Source: CTSOIL-112 sp049291875 (GTDB taxonomy: Bacteria > Pseudomonadota > Gammaproteobacteria > Burkholderiales > Burkholderiaceae). Taken from it: a stretch of 26,973 bases of DNA. Shown here piece after piece: positions 1-7,013 of the stretch. Every line of letters begins with the position of its first letter. Position 1 is the first letter of the stretch. Both the position numbers and the translations under genes were made by a program. The stretch lies in the NCBI GenBank assembly GCA_049291875.1, contig JBATQE010000005.1, positions 1-26,973 on the forward strand, in the 5' to 3' direction. The notes under the pieces were generated by a model. It saw nothing but the letters and a program-made list of their open reading frames with translations, was not told where the DNA came from and ran no database searches.

Positions 1-771
1 TCCACCGAGCGACATATGAGGACGGTTGTTATTGTAACACCACAGCCACTGTGTCGCCTCGATTTGAGCGTGTTCGAGTGACTCAAATAATGTCTGATTG
101 AGCAATTCATAGCGCATGGTTCGGTTAAAGCGTTCAATGTAGGCGTTCTGCTGTGGGTTTCCAGGTTGGATGTAGAGCAGTTTAATGTCGTGCTTTTGCG
201 CCCATTGTTGGTAGTGGTGGCTGATGAATTCAGGGCCGTTGTCCGAGCGTATCGCTTGAGGTTTACCACGCCATTCAATGAGTTGGTCGAGATAGCGCGT
301 CAGCGTGGTTGCGGGGATTGAGAAGTTGATTTCTGCCAACAACCCTTCTCGGTTGTGGTCGTCAATGACGTTGCATGAGCGGATGCTGCGCCCATCCTCG
401 AGGTTGTCGTGGGTGAAGTCGATTGACCACGTCACATCCATTGCGTCGGGCACTTCGAGTGGTTGCGGTGTTTCTCGGTCAAGGCGTTTGTTGGGAATCA
501 GGCGCAAGTTGAGCCCGAGTTTGCAGTAAATGCGGTAGATGCGTTTGTGGTTGTATTTCCAGCCCAAGACGTTGCGGATGTGCAGGTAGCATAATCGAAA
601 GCCCCATGTGTTTTGTCCTTTGGTGGTGGTCAACTCGATCAGTTTAGCGGCTATCATGGCGTTGGCTTGCGCGCGCGTTGGGATGTGGCGAAAGCGTTTT
701 TCTGAGATACTCATGAGTTCGCAGGACGCACGGATGCTGATGTTTTTATCGTTGTGCAGTTGTTGCGCCAT
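1..771 (-). CDS. IS3-family transposase OrfB (DDE integrase core), partial at window edge
   Basis: This is the catalytic part of the transposase, which cuts and joins IS ends. Translated leftward in the -1 frame relative to OrfA, it is open from the frameshift region to the window edge. It shows an HTH_21-like stretch (WGFRLCYLHIRNV), then the rve integrase core with the catalytic acidic residues: Asp in WSIDFTHD, Asp in IRSDNGPEF and Glu in NAYIERFNR. About 257 residues are visible from the first internal ATG at 771. Family members are usually about 270-290 residues, so only the extreme C-terminus (normally a GGxTP-like segment) should be missing. It is probably made mainly as an OrfAB fusion by frameshifting at 795-801 and not from its own start. 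Confidence 0.88.
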   Translation of the reverse strand, partial: MAQQLHNDKNISIRASCELMSISEKRFRHIPTRAQANAMIAAKLIELTTTKGQNTWGFRLCYLHIRNVLGWKYNHKRIYRIYCKLGLNLRLIPNKRLDRETPQPLEVPDAMDVTWSIDFTHDNLEDGRSIRSCNVIDDHNREGLLAEINFSIPATTLTRYLDQLIEWRGKPQAIRSDNGPEFISHHYQQWAQKHDIKLLYIQPGNPQQNAYIERFNRTMRYELLNQTLFESLEHAQIEATQWLWCYNNNRPHMSLGG

Positions 772-791
772 CTCTTTACGAGATGACGCGC

Positions 792-1055
792 TTACTTTTT
801 TGCAAGGCACTCCTTGAGGATGTCGGTGTGCAGCTGGGATTCGGCATAGAGTTTTTTCAGGCGCGTGTTCTCGGCTTCTAAGGCTTTGAGGCGGCTCATG
901 AGGTTTGCGTCCATGCCTGCGTATTTGCTGCGCCATTTGTAGAAGGTGGCACTGCTGATGCCATGCTCACGACACAGTGCGGGTACGGGTACGCCTGACT
1001 CGGCTTGTTTTAGAATGCTGGCGATTTGGCTGTCGCTGAATTTGGATACTTTCAT
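792..1055 (-). CDS. IS3-family transposase OrfA (HTH protein)
   Basis: This 87-residue protein is the DNA-binding partner of the IS3 transposase. Residues 1-50 form an HTH_Tnp_1 domain (FSDSQIASILKQAESG, then GISSATFYKWRSKYAGMD), and residues 53-85 form a heptad-rich leucine-zipper-like segment (LKALEAENTRLKKLYAE) typical of IS3 OrfA multimerisation. A ribosome binding site AAAGGAG lies 7 bases before the ATG. The gene ends at a TAA immediately after an A6G run, the usual programmed -1 frameshift site that makes the OrfAB fusion. Confidence is high for the family; the subgroup was not determined. Confidence 0.92.
   Translation of the reverse strand: MKVSKFSDSQIASILKQAESGVPVPALCREHGISSATFYKWRSKYAGMDANLMSRLKALEAENTRLKKLYAESQLHTDILKECLAKK
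795..801 (-). promoter_or_regulatory. A6G slippery site for programmed -1 frameshifting
   Basis: On the minus strand the last codons of OrfA read GCA AAA AAG TAA. The A AAA AAG heptamer allows slippage into the -1 frame, where OrfB is open without a stop. This is the well-known arrangement in IS3-family elements. The two frames and the heptamer are seen directly; the efficiency is unknown. Confidence 0.75.
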
Positions 1056-1125
1056 GTAAAACTCCTTTGGGTTAGTTTAAAGGGTTCTACTTTTAGGTGC
1101 TGGCTTTTTTAGGGGGTATTACCGC

Positions 1126-1479
1126 GGTTTCACACCTCCCGAGTGGTTTTCCGACTTGAGGTTTCCGTTACCTTTTTCCTTATTGCCTGCCTCACTCAAC
1201 TGGGGGTTGGTCGGGATGACCGAATTGATTTTTGGCTTGGCGCTGTTATTGGGCTTATTTTCGCGTTTGTCCGCCTTGATTTTGCTGATTGTGACATACG
1301 TCGCCGTTTATTCGGTTCACTTCGATCTATCCTGGTCGGGGTGGAATCAGATCGAAACCGAGGATGGATTGGGCTTTAAAGTACCCTTGATGATCGGCAT
1401 TATGCTGCTTGTCGTTTTGGGACAAGGCGCGGGACGTTGGTCTTTGGATCGATGGATTTGTTATCTCAAACGAGGTTAA
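1126..1479 (+). pseudogene. DoxX-like membrane protein, N-terminally truncated by the IS
   Basis: The frame is open from the IS junction to 1479 and encodes the C-terminal two thirds of a DoxX-family integral membrane protein. Two or three hydrophobic segments are seen (MTELIFGLALLLGLFSRLSA, then LILLIVTYVAVYSV, then PLMIGIMLLVVLGQG), followed by the typical GAGRWSLD ending. DoxX proteins are usually about 130-160 residues with four membrane segments; here the first is missing. Only internal starts remain: TTG at 1156 and ATG at 1216. The stop at 1477-1479 is two bases before the GTG start of the sigma factor, so it was probably the first gene of a doxX-sigma-anti-sigma operon. It could be a short expressed fragment, but loss of function is more likely. 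Confidence 0.75.
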
Positions 1480-1481
1480 TC

Positions 1482-2057
1482 GTGTATCACTCCGAATCAG
1501 CGCATCATCCTTGGATCAACCACGCACTGCGCTCTGCCATGTTTCGTTTTGCCCGACTGCATCTGCAGCCCGATGAAGAGGCGGAGGATGCAGTTCAAGA
1601 TGCACTTTTTGCCTTGGTCGAGCATCCTGAGAAAATCACCCATGCCGCGGATGTAAAACACTACTTATTCGGCATTTTGAAAAACAAAATCACGGACCGT
1701 TTACGACACAAATACCGCACCACCCACTACGACATCGTGGAGCATGATGACTTGGAGCACATTCTATTCCGCGAAGACGGCCATTGGGTTAAAGAACTCG
1801 CACCGGCTTACTGGAGTACCCCCGAAGACCAACTCCATTCCGATGCTTTTTTTATTGTCGTGGATGTATGCGTGAATGATCTGCCAACCAAAATCGCACG
1901 GGTATTCAGCATGAAAGAGTTTTTGGAATGCGATGTAGCGGAAATTTGCGCCACCCTCAATCTGAGCCAAAGCGACTATTGGCAATGTATGAGCCGATCG
2001 CGTAAAAGATTGCAAATTTGCCTGAACACCCGCTGGTTTGAAAAGGAAATGACATGA
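1482..2057 (+). CDS. ECF-type RNA polymerase sigma factor
   Basis: This is a small sigma-70 family protein (191 residues from this start) that directs RNA polymerase to a stress or signal regulon. Region 2 is seen at about residues 15-80 (FRFARLHLQPDEEAEDAVQD, then KHYLFGILKNKITDRLRH), and region 4 at about 135-185 (ARVFSMKEFLECDVAEICAT, then SRSRKRLQICL). The GTG at 1482 is chosen because GAGG lies 6 bases upstream and the codon is two bases after the doxX stop; an in-frame ATG at 1452 is an alternative. The next gene, an anti-sigma factor, overlaps at ATGA, so the two are translationally coupled. The native promoter was probably upstream of doxX and may have been displaced by the IS, so present expression is uncertain. 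Confidence 0.88.
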   Translation: MYHSESAHHPWINHALRSAMFRFARLHLQPDEEAEDAVQDALFALVEHPEKITHAADVKHYLFGILKNKITDRLRHKYRTTHYDIVEHDDLEHILFREDGHWVKELAPAYWSTPEDQLHSDAFFIVVDVCVNDLPTKIARVFSMKEFLECDVAEICATLNLSQSDYWQCMSRSRKRLQICLNTRWFEKEMT

Positions 2058-2284
2058 AATGCCGCGACTATATTTTTTCACTCACTTCCGGGCAACTGCA
2101 CAATGCATCTCCTTTGAAACGCACTTGGATCAAAAAGCACCTGTTGATTTGCCAATATTGCCGTCGATTCACAAAAAATGACAAAAAACTCGATCTGATT
2201 TTGCATACTCAAAAAGAGCGTTTACTTGAGGATTTTGAACCAAAAATATCAAGCAACAGCTCAGATACTGCGAATACGCATTGA
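2054..2284 (+). CDS. Small zinc-binding anti-sigma factor (zf-HC2 type)
   Basis: This 76-residue soluble protein probably holds the preceding sigma factor inactive. It shows Cys3 (MKCRDY) and the pattern His29-x3-Cys33-x2-Cys36 (HLLICQYC), the zinc-ligand arrangement of ZAS/zf-HC2 anti-sigma domains, many of which sense thiol oxidation. No membrane segment is present, so it is likely cytoplasmic. After about residue 45 the tail is charged and low in complexity. The start overlaps the sigma factor stop in an ATGA, which keeps the two proteins in balance. The signal sensed is unknown; the linked DoxX-like protein hints at redox or thiol stress. The gene ends 19 bases before the convergent holB stop. 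Confidence 0.78.
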   Translation: MKCRDYIFSLTSGQLHNASPLKRTWIKKHLLICQYCRRFTKNDKKLDLILHTQKERLLEDFEPKISSNSSDTANTH

Positions 2285-2303
2285 TCCGATCAGTTATTCA
2301 AAT

Positions 2304-3386
2304 TCATGCGAACAACGCGACATACTGCAACAGCAATTTTTCAACCCACGAACGGATATTCAGCGGATGATCGGCTGCGCGCTTTTCTTGCGCCAATTGC
2401 TGGGTAAAAGCGTGCAATTTCAGCAAAAAACCGTGATGATGCGTTTGCGTGAGTTGACGCAATGCGGCTTGTGTCTTGGGATAATAGCGCGGCGTTGCGC
2501 CGTTTTGCGCCACCACCGCCAAATCGTACAACCAGCGTTGTAGCCACGTCATCAGCGCGAGCATATCCACCGTGCGTTGCTCTTCGCCTGCCAGACGAGC
2601 TTTATTCGCATCGGCAATGTGCTTTTCAAATACCGCTGCAGTGGCGACCACATCCAATTTTGAACCTTTGCTCAGTGCTTGAATCCATTGATTTTGGATG
2701 GTGAAATAATCGGTATCAATCAACTCGGCCACGCGCATCACTGCGCCGTTTTCCTGCTGTAAATATTCCGCCCAATTCGGATTGGGTTTGAGCGCGTTCA
2801 AATAGCTCAATGCGTCTTCAGCGGACGGCGCAGGCGCGTTGACCAACTGACAACGGCTGACTATCGTCGGCAGCAATTGCCGCACATCGTGCGCCAATAG
2901 AATAAATACGGTGTGCGCAGGCGGCTCCTCCAACGTTTTGAGCAGCGCATTGGCCGCATTGCGGTTCAGTTTGTGCGCCGGATACAGCACCACCACGCGC
3001 TGACCGCCGCGATGACTGGTTTGGTTGACCATATTGTCCAGCGCGCGAATATCATCAATGGTGATTTCTTTGGATGGTTTTTCGGGGCGCAATTCTTCAA
3101 TCGGATGCGCCGTATTCATAATGCTCGGGCGCAGCAGCCGATAATCGGGGTGGCTGAATGCAGCCAACAAATCACAAGCCGCGCACTGCCCGCACGCATG
3201 ATGCGCCGACGTTGGCGCATCGCACAGCAAACTGGCTGCCATCGCCTGCACCAATTGCTCACCGCCGGTATCTTCGGGCGCAATCAGCAAATACGCATGC
3301 GCCGCACGCTGAGACTGCTGGCGCTCAAACCATTGCTGAAAAACCGTCTGATGCCAACTCAATGGCGTGGAAACACTGTGGGTCAT
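2304..3386 (-). CDS. holB: DNA polymerase III subunit delta prime
   Basis: This is a clamp-loader subunit of the replicative polymerase holoenzyme. It has the delta-prime hallmarks: a degenerate ATP-binding loop, a four-cysteine zinc module (Cys before APTSAHH, then CGQCAAC) followed by HPDY, the AANALLKTLEEPPAHTVFIL box with its sensor region, and VSRCQ (SRC motif). The length of about 360 residues is normal. The ATG at 3386 is preferred, 4 bases after the tmk stop; a TTG at 3398 would overlap tmk. It is the last gene of the mltG-tmk-holB run. In many proteobacteria pilZ and/or tatD follow holB, but here holB faces the convergent anti-sigma gene. Confidence 0.93.
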   Translation of the reverse strand: MTHSVSTPLSWHQTVFQQWFERQQSQRAAHAYLLIAPEDTGGEQLVQAMAASLLCDAPTSAHHACGQCAACDLLAAFSHPDYRLLRPSIMNTAHPIEELRPEKPSKEITIDDIRALDNMVNQTSHRGGQRVVVLYPAHKLNRNAANALLKTLEEPPAHTVFILLAHDVRQLLPTIVSRCQLVNAPAPSAEDALSYLNALKPNPNWAEYLQQENGAVMRVAELIDTDYFTIQNQWIQALSKGSKLDVVATAAVFEKHIADANKARLAGEEQRTVDMLALMTWLQRWLYDLAVVAQNGATPRYYPKTQAALRQLTQTHHHGFLLKLHAFTQQLAQEKRAADHPLNIRSWVEKLLLQYVALFA

Positions 3387-3390
3387 ATCG

Positions 3391-4047
3391 TTATTCAATC
3401 GTCAATTGTAATTGCGGTCGCGCCACAATCGCCGCGCGAATCTGCGCCTTAACCTCATTCAGCGAGCGCGTGCTGTCGATCACCGCCATGCGTTGCGGCG
3501 ACTGCTCGGCGCGTTGTAGATACGCCTCACGCGTGCGTTTGAAAAACTCAAACGACTCTTGCTCAAATTTATCCAAAGCCTCTTGCGTCTGCGCCGCACG
3601 TTGGGTCAAGCGCGCACGCGCCACCTCCAACGGCACATCGAACAGCAGCGTAAAGTCCGGCTGCAAATCGCCCTGTACCCAACGCTCCAACTGCGTAATT
3701 TTATCAAACGCCACACCGCGTCCGCCGCCTTGATAGGCAAAGGTCGCGTCGGTAAAGCGATCCGAAATCACCACCTCACCCCGCGCCAACGCAGGCAAAA
3801 TGACCTGTGCAATGTGTTCACGGCGCGCGGCGAACATCAGCAGGGTTTCGGTTTCCAAATCCATTTTCTCGTGCAGCAGCAACTCACGCAAACACTCGCC
3901 CAGCGGCGTACCGCCCGGCTCGCGGGTCAAGACGGTAGTGCGCTGTGCGGTGATTTGCTCGGCCAGCCACGCCATCGCAGTGGATTTGCCCGCACCATCC
4001 ACGCCCTCAACGGTAATGAATAAACCCTTTTTGCTCGAATCGTTCAT
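3391..4047 (-). CDS. tmk: Thymidylate kinase
   Basis: It phosphorylates dTMP to dTDP for DNA synthesis. The 218-residue protein has the P-loop GVDGAGKST at residues 15-23, the REPGGTPLGE segment (42-51), the DR motif at 96-97 in ISDRFTDATFAYQGGGRG, and a Gly/Arg-rich lid region just after it. The length is normal for the family. The ATG lies two bases after the mltG stop and the stop is four bases before the holB ATG, a tightly coupled essential operon. No strong Shine-Dalgarno precedes it, consistent with translational coupling to mltG. Confidence 0.96.
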   Translation of the reverse strand: MNDSSKKGLFITVEGVDGAGKSTAMAWLAEQITAQRTTVLTREPGGTPLGECLRELLLHEKMDLETETLLMFAARREHIAQVILPALARGEVVISDRFTDATFAYQGGGRGVAFDKITQLERWVQGDLQPDFTLLFDVPLEVARARLTQRAAQTQEALDKFEQESFEFFKRTREAYLQRAEQSPQRMAVIDSTRSLNEVKAQIRAAIVARPQLQLTIE

Positions 4048-4049
4048 GC

Positions 4050-5063
4050 TTATTGTTTCAAAATATATTTGCGTACCGCCGCATTGTGGTCGGCCAAATT
4101 ATTGGTGAACACGCTGCTGCCGTCCCCTTTTCCCACAAAAAACAGCACATCGCTATCCGCCGGCAAAAACGCCGCACTGATCGAGGCTTGGCTCGCAGTG
4201 GCAATCGGTGTTGGCGGTAGGCCGCGCCGTGTGTAGGTGTTGTACGGGGTGTCGGTGCGCATCATCACCGTGGTCAAATCGCCTTTGAATGCCTCGCCCA
4301 CGCCATAAATCACGGTCGGATCGGTTTGCAACGGCATGCCTTTTCGCATTCGATTGACGAACACCGCCGCCACCATCGGACGATCCGCATCCAAGCCCGT
4401 TTCCTTCTCAACGATGGATGCCATGATCAAGGCCTCATACGGCGTTTGGTAAGGCAAATTCGGCGAATGCTTTGGCCACAACTCGGCTATTTTTTTGTTC
4501 AACAGATCATGCGCGCGCTTGAGTACCGAGGTTTCCTTCTCGCCTTTGCGGTACAAATAAGTGTCGGGGAAAATCAGCCCCTCGATGCTTTTCGCATCCG
4601 CCGGTTCGGTAATGCCAACGGCCCTGATCAAATCCGCATCGGACAAATCCTGCGCATCGTGCTGCAAATCGGCTTTGGCAAACGCTTGCTTGATTTCACG
4701 CCACGTCACGCCCTCGGCAATGCGGATGCGCCGTTGCGTGATTTGTCCTTTGGACAGGCGCGTGAGCAATTCGCTCAATGTCGCTTTGCTGTCAAACTCG
4801 TATTCACCGACTTTGTAATTGCTCGAACGGCCGGTCAATGTAGCCAGTAATTTAATCTGAAACGCACTGAGTTTGCCACCGTTGGCCTGCGAAATTTTGC
4901 CGAGTTGATCATAGGCCGACTGCGCCGCATCACCGCGCTCCAAATAAATGCTCTGCGGCTCGGCCATTGTTGGCGCGATGGGCGCAGACAGGCGCATATT
5001 CGCCCAAATCGCAAAGATCAGCAGCAGTATGCCCACGCCCAGCAAACGTTTGAACCATTTCAT
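4050..5063 (-). CDS. mltG: Endolytic murein transglycosylase MltG
   Basis: It cleaves nascent peptidoglycan strands at the cytoplasmic membrane and is thought to set glycan chain termination. The 337-residue protein begins with one membrane anchor (KRLLGVGILLLIFAIWANMR), then a LysM-like region, then the YceG catalytic domain. The active-site segment IMASIVEKETG contains the expected catalytic glutamate (about Glu219) and is followed by PLQTDPTVIYGVG and the RRGLPPTPIA box. Length and order are normal. It starts the mltG-tmk-holB block; the 103 bases upstream separate it from the glutathione S-transferase gene and may hold a local promoter. Confidence 0.95.
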   Translation of the reverse strand: MKWFKRLLGVGILLLIFAIWANMRLSAPIAPTMAEPQSIYLERGDAAQSAYDQLGKISQANGGKLSAFQIKLLATLTGRSSNYKVGEYEFDSKATLSELLTRLSKGQITQRRIRIAEGVTWREIKQAFAKADLQHDAQDLSDADLIRAVGITEPADAKSIEGLIFPDTYLYRKGEKETSVLKRAHDLLNKKIAELWPKHSPNLPYQTPYEALIMASIVEKETGLDADRPMVAAVFVNRMRKGMPLQTDPTVIYGVGEAFKGDLTTVMMRTDTPYNTYTRRGLPPTPIATASQASISAAFLPADSDVLFFVGKGDGSSVFTNNLADHNAAVRKYILKQ

Positions 5064-5114
5064 TAATCTATTTACCTCATTGTTGGATCGCCCGAAAAGG
5101 CGAATTTTTCATGT

Positions 5115-5141
5115 GATAAGCATCATTTTAAAGAACTTATC
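5115..5141. repeat. Short inverted repeat upstream of mltG
   Basis: GATAAG at 5115-5120 is mirrored by CTTATC at 5136-5141 with 15 bases between, and the outer flanks CATGTG and CACATG are also complementary but offset by five bases. It lies in the short gap between the glutathione S-transferase gene and mltG. It could be an operator, but no promoter was confidently placed here and chance is possible. Confidence 0.25.
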
Positions 5142-5166
5142 GCCTGCACATGACGTTTTTCGAGAT

Positions 5167-5799
5167 TTAGTGCGCCCTTGCCATCAGCATGGCCTCGTCG
5201 GGGTGCGACCAGTGCAACTGCTGTCGTATCGCTGCCAGCCAACGAGCTATCTGCGGATAATCAGCAACATCCACATCCATTTGATCCAGCCAAAACAAAT
5301 ACGCCGCGCAACTGATATCGGCAATCGAAAAGCCCGAAGGTAACAAATACTCTGACTTAGACAACGCACGATTCAAGGTATCCAAATCCGCCAAGACGCG
5401 CCGACGCAGATACGTCAAAACCTCAGGTGGCTGAGGAGACTGATCTGACCAACGTATGGCAAAACGCAGATTCGGCACGCTAAAGCCCACCCGATTGGCC
5501 TCCCACGCCAGCCACTCGACGATCGCCAACCAATCAGCCTGCGTTGTACCACACAACTTCTGCGTTTTTTGCGCCAAATACTGCAAAATCGCGTTCGACT
5601 GGCACAAAGCGTACGACCCATCGAGCAAAATCGGCACTTCACCGAATTTGCTTGACTGTGCAAATAACGCACCTCGTTCATTTGGGGGTAAAGACAAATC
5701 GACCCAACGATACTCATGCGCCGTCTGCGTGAGCAATAAAAACAGACGCACTTTGTACGAATGCCCCGAATCGGTACTGCCGAATAAAGTCATCGTCAT
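5167..5799 (-). CDS. Glutathione S-transferase family protein
   Basis: This 210-residue cytoplasmic protein has the two-domain GST layout. The N-terminal thioredoxin-like half (1-80) begins MTLFGSTDSGHSYKVRLFL and carries the conserved cis-proline segment GEVPIL (Pro56) and the glutathione-contacting QSNAI (67-71). A helical C-terminal domain follows, with the FSIADISCAAYLFWLDQMDV capping segment. The catalytic residue is probably a Ser near the N-terminus. The gene lies 25 bases after the thiolase gene in the same direction and is probably co-transcribed. The substrate cannot be told; detoxification of an aldehyde or electrophile is only suggested by its neighbours. An in-frame ATG two codons downstream is an equally good start. 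Confidence 0.85.
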   Translation of the reverse strand: MTMTLFGSTDSGHSYKVRLFLLLTQTAHEYRWVDLSLPPNERGALFAQSSKFGEVPILLDGSYALCQSNAILQYLAQKTQKLCGTTQADWLAIVEWLAWEANRVGFSVPNLRFAIRWSDQSPQPPEVLTYLRRRVLADLDTLNRALSKSEYLLPSGFSIADISCAAYLFWLDQMDVDVADYPQIARWLAAIRQQLHWSHPDEAMLMARAH

Positions 5800-5824
5800 C
5801 GTGTCGCCCCATTATTACCCATGC

Positions 5825-7006
5825 TTAATAACGCTCAACCGTCAGCGCCACACCCATGCCACCACCAATGCACAGGGAAGCCAAGCCCTTTTTCGCATCG
5901 CGACGTTGCATCTCATGCAGCAGCGAGACCAAAATGCGGCAGCCCGACGCGCCAATCGGATGACCGAGCGCAATCGCGCCGCCATTGACGTTAATGATAT
6001 CGGTGTTCCAGCCCATTTCCTGATTCACTGCGGCCGCTTGCGCGGCGAAGGCCTCATTGACCTCCATCAAATCTAAATCCGCCGCCGTCCAACCCGCTTT
6101 GTCCAAAGCTTTGCGCGAGGCGTACACCGGCCCCATACCCATAATCGCGGGGTCAATCGCTGCACTGGCAAAAGCTGTGATCGTGGCCAGCGGTGTCAAA
6201 CCGAGTTCTTTCGCTTTGTCCGCGCTCATCACCATCACCGCTGCCGCACCGTCATTGATACCGGAGGCATTGCCCGCCGTTACCGTACCCGCTTTGTCAA
6301 ACGCAGGACGCAGTCCGGCGAGACTCTCTGCATTGGTTTTGCGGTTGATGTATTCGTCGGTATCGAACACCATCGGGTCGCCTTTGCGCTGCGGGATGCT
6401 CACGGCGACGATTTCGTCTTTGAATTTACCGGCGTCCTGCGCGACGATGGCTTTTTGTTGTGAGGCGAGCGCAAATGCGTCCTGTACCTCGCGACTGATG
6501 CCGTATTGTTTCGCCACATTTTCAGCGGTAATGCCCATGTGGTAGTTATTGAATGCGTCCCACAAGCCGTCATTAATCATGGTATCGACCAAAGCGGCAT
6601 TGCCCATGCGGAATCCGTCGCGCGAATTCGGCAATACATGCGCCGACGCACTCATATTCTCCTGCCCACCGGCAATAATGATGTCCGCATCACCGCAAGC
6701 GATGGCTTGCGCCGCGAGCATCACGGCTTTCAGCCCCGAACCGCAGACTTTATTGATGGTCATGGCCGAAACGGTGTTCGGCAAACCGGCTTTAATCACG
6801 GCTTGGCGCGCAGGGTTTTGCCCGGCACCGGCGGTCAAAACCTGCCCCAAAATCACTTCGTCTATCGACTCCGGCAACACGCCCGTTTGCGCCATCAGCG
6901 CTTGAATCACCGTTGCGCCCAATTCCGGCGCAGAGACTTTGGCCAAAGAGCCACCAAATTTACCGATGGCCGTGCGTTTGGCCGCGACAATGACAACTGG
7001 TTTCAT
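5825..7006 (-). CDS. phaA: Acetyl-CoA acetyltransferase (biosynthetic thiolase)
   Basis: It catalyses the reversible condensation of two acetyl-CoA to acetoacetyl-CoA, or the reverse step that ends degradation of C4 intermediates. The 393 residues match the class exactly. The nucleophile Cys88 is in NKVCGSGLKAV, His349 is in ALGHPIGASG and the second Cys379 is in CIGGGMG. PhaA, AtoB and catabolic thiolases cannot be separated from sequence alone; no phaB or phaC is in the window. It starts 7 bases after the aldehyde dehydrogenase stop, so the two are very probably one transcript. Confidence 0.92.
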   Translation of the reverse strand: MKPVVIVAAKRTAIGKFGGSLAKVSAPELGATVIQALMAQTGVLPESIDEVILGQVLTAGAGQNPARQAVIKAGLPNTVSAMTINKVCGSGLKAVMLAAQAIACGDADIIIAGGQENMSASAHVLPNSRDGFRMGNAALVDTMINDGLWDAFNNYHMGITAENVAKQYGISREVQDAFALASQQKAIVAQDAGKFKDEIVAVSIPQRKGDPMVFDTDEYINRKTNAESLAGLRPAFDKAGTVTAGNASGINDGAAAVMVMSADKAKELGLTPLATITAFASAAIDPAIMGMGPVYASRKALDKAGWTAADLDLMEVNEAFAAQAAAVNQEMGWNTDIINVNGGAIALGHPIGASGCRILVSLLHEMQRRDAKKGLASLCIGGGMGVALTVERY

Positions 7007-7013
7007 CTGTTCC

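Larger units (their letters stand above)
1..1122 (-). mobile_element. IS3-family insertion sequence, truncated by the window start
   Basis: Two overlapping leftward reading frames encode an IS3-type OrfA and a DDE transposase OrfB, joined by an A6G slippery sequence. The transposase-proximal end lies near 1111-1122, just where the DoxX-like reading begins; read leftward it starts with TAATACCCCCTAAAAAA. The exact terminus and the target duplication cannot be fixed because the other end is outside the window. The visible coding capacity has no internal stop, so the copy may be intact. Its insertion appears to have removed the N-terminal part of the adjacent DoxX-like gene. Confidence 0.85.

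Noticed and set aside
1143..1379. Alternative plus-strand frame overlapping the doxX remnant
   Set aside because: It is out of frame with the DoxX-like reading, which has membrane segments and the GAGRWSLD ending.
1764..2081. Minus-strand open frame across the sigma factor gene
   Set aside because: It is antisense to a clear sigma factor with region 2 and region 4 motifs and has no family resemblance.
5089..5109. Hairpin TCGCC-CGAAAA-GGCGA followed by ATTTTT on the plus strand
   Set aside because: It looks like a small terminator for plus-strand transcription, but no plus-strand gene ends here and the stem is only five base pairs.
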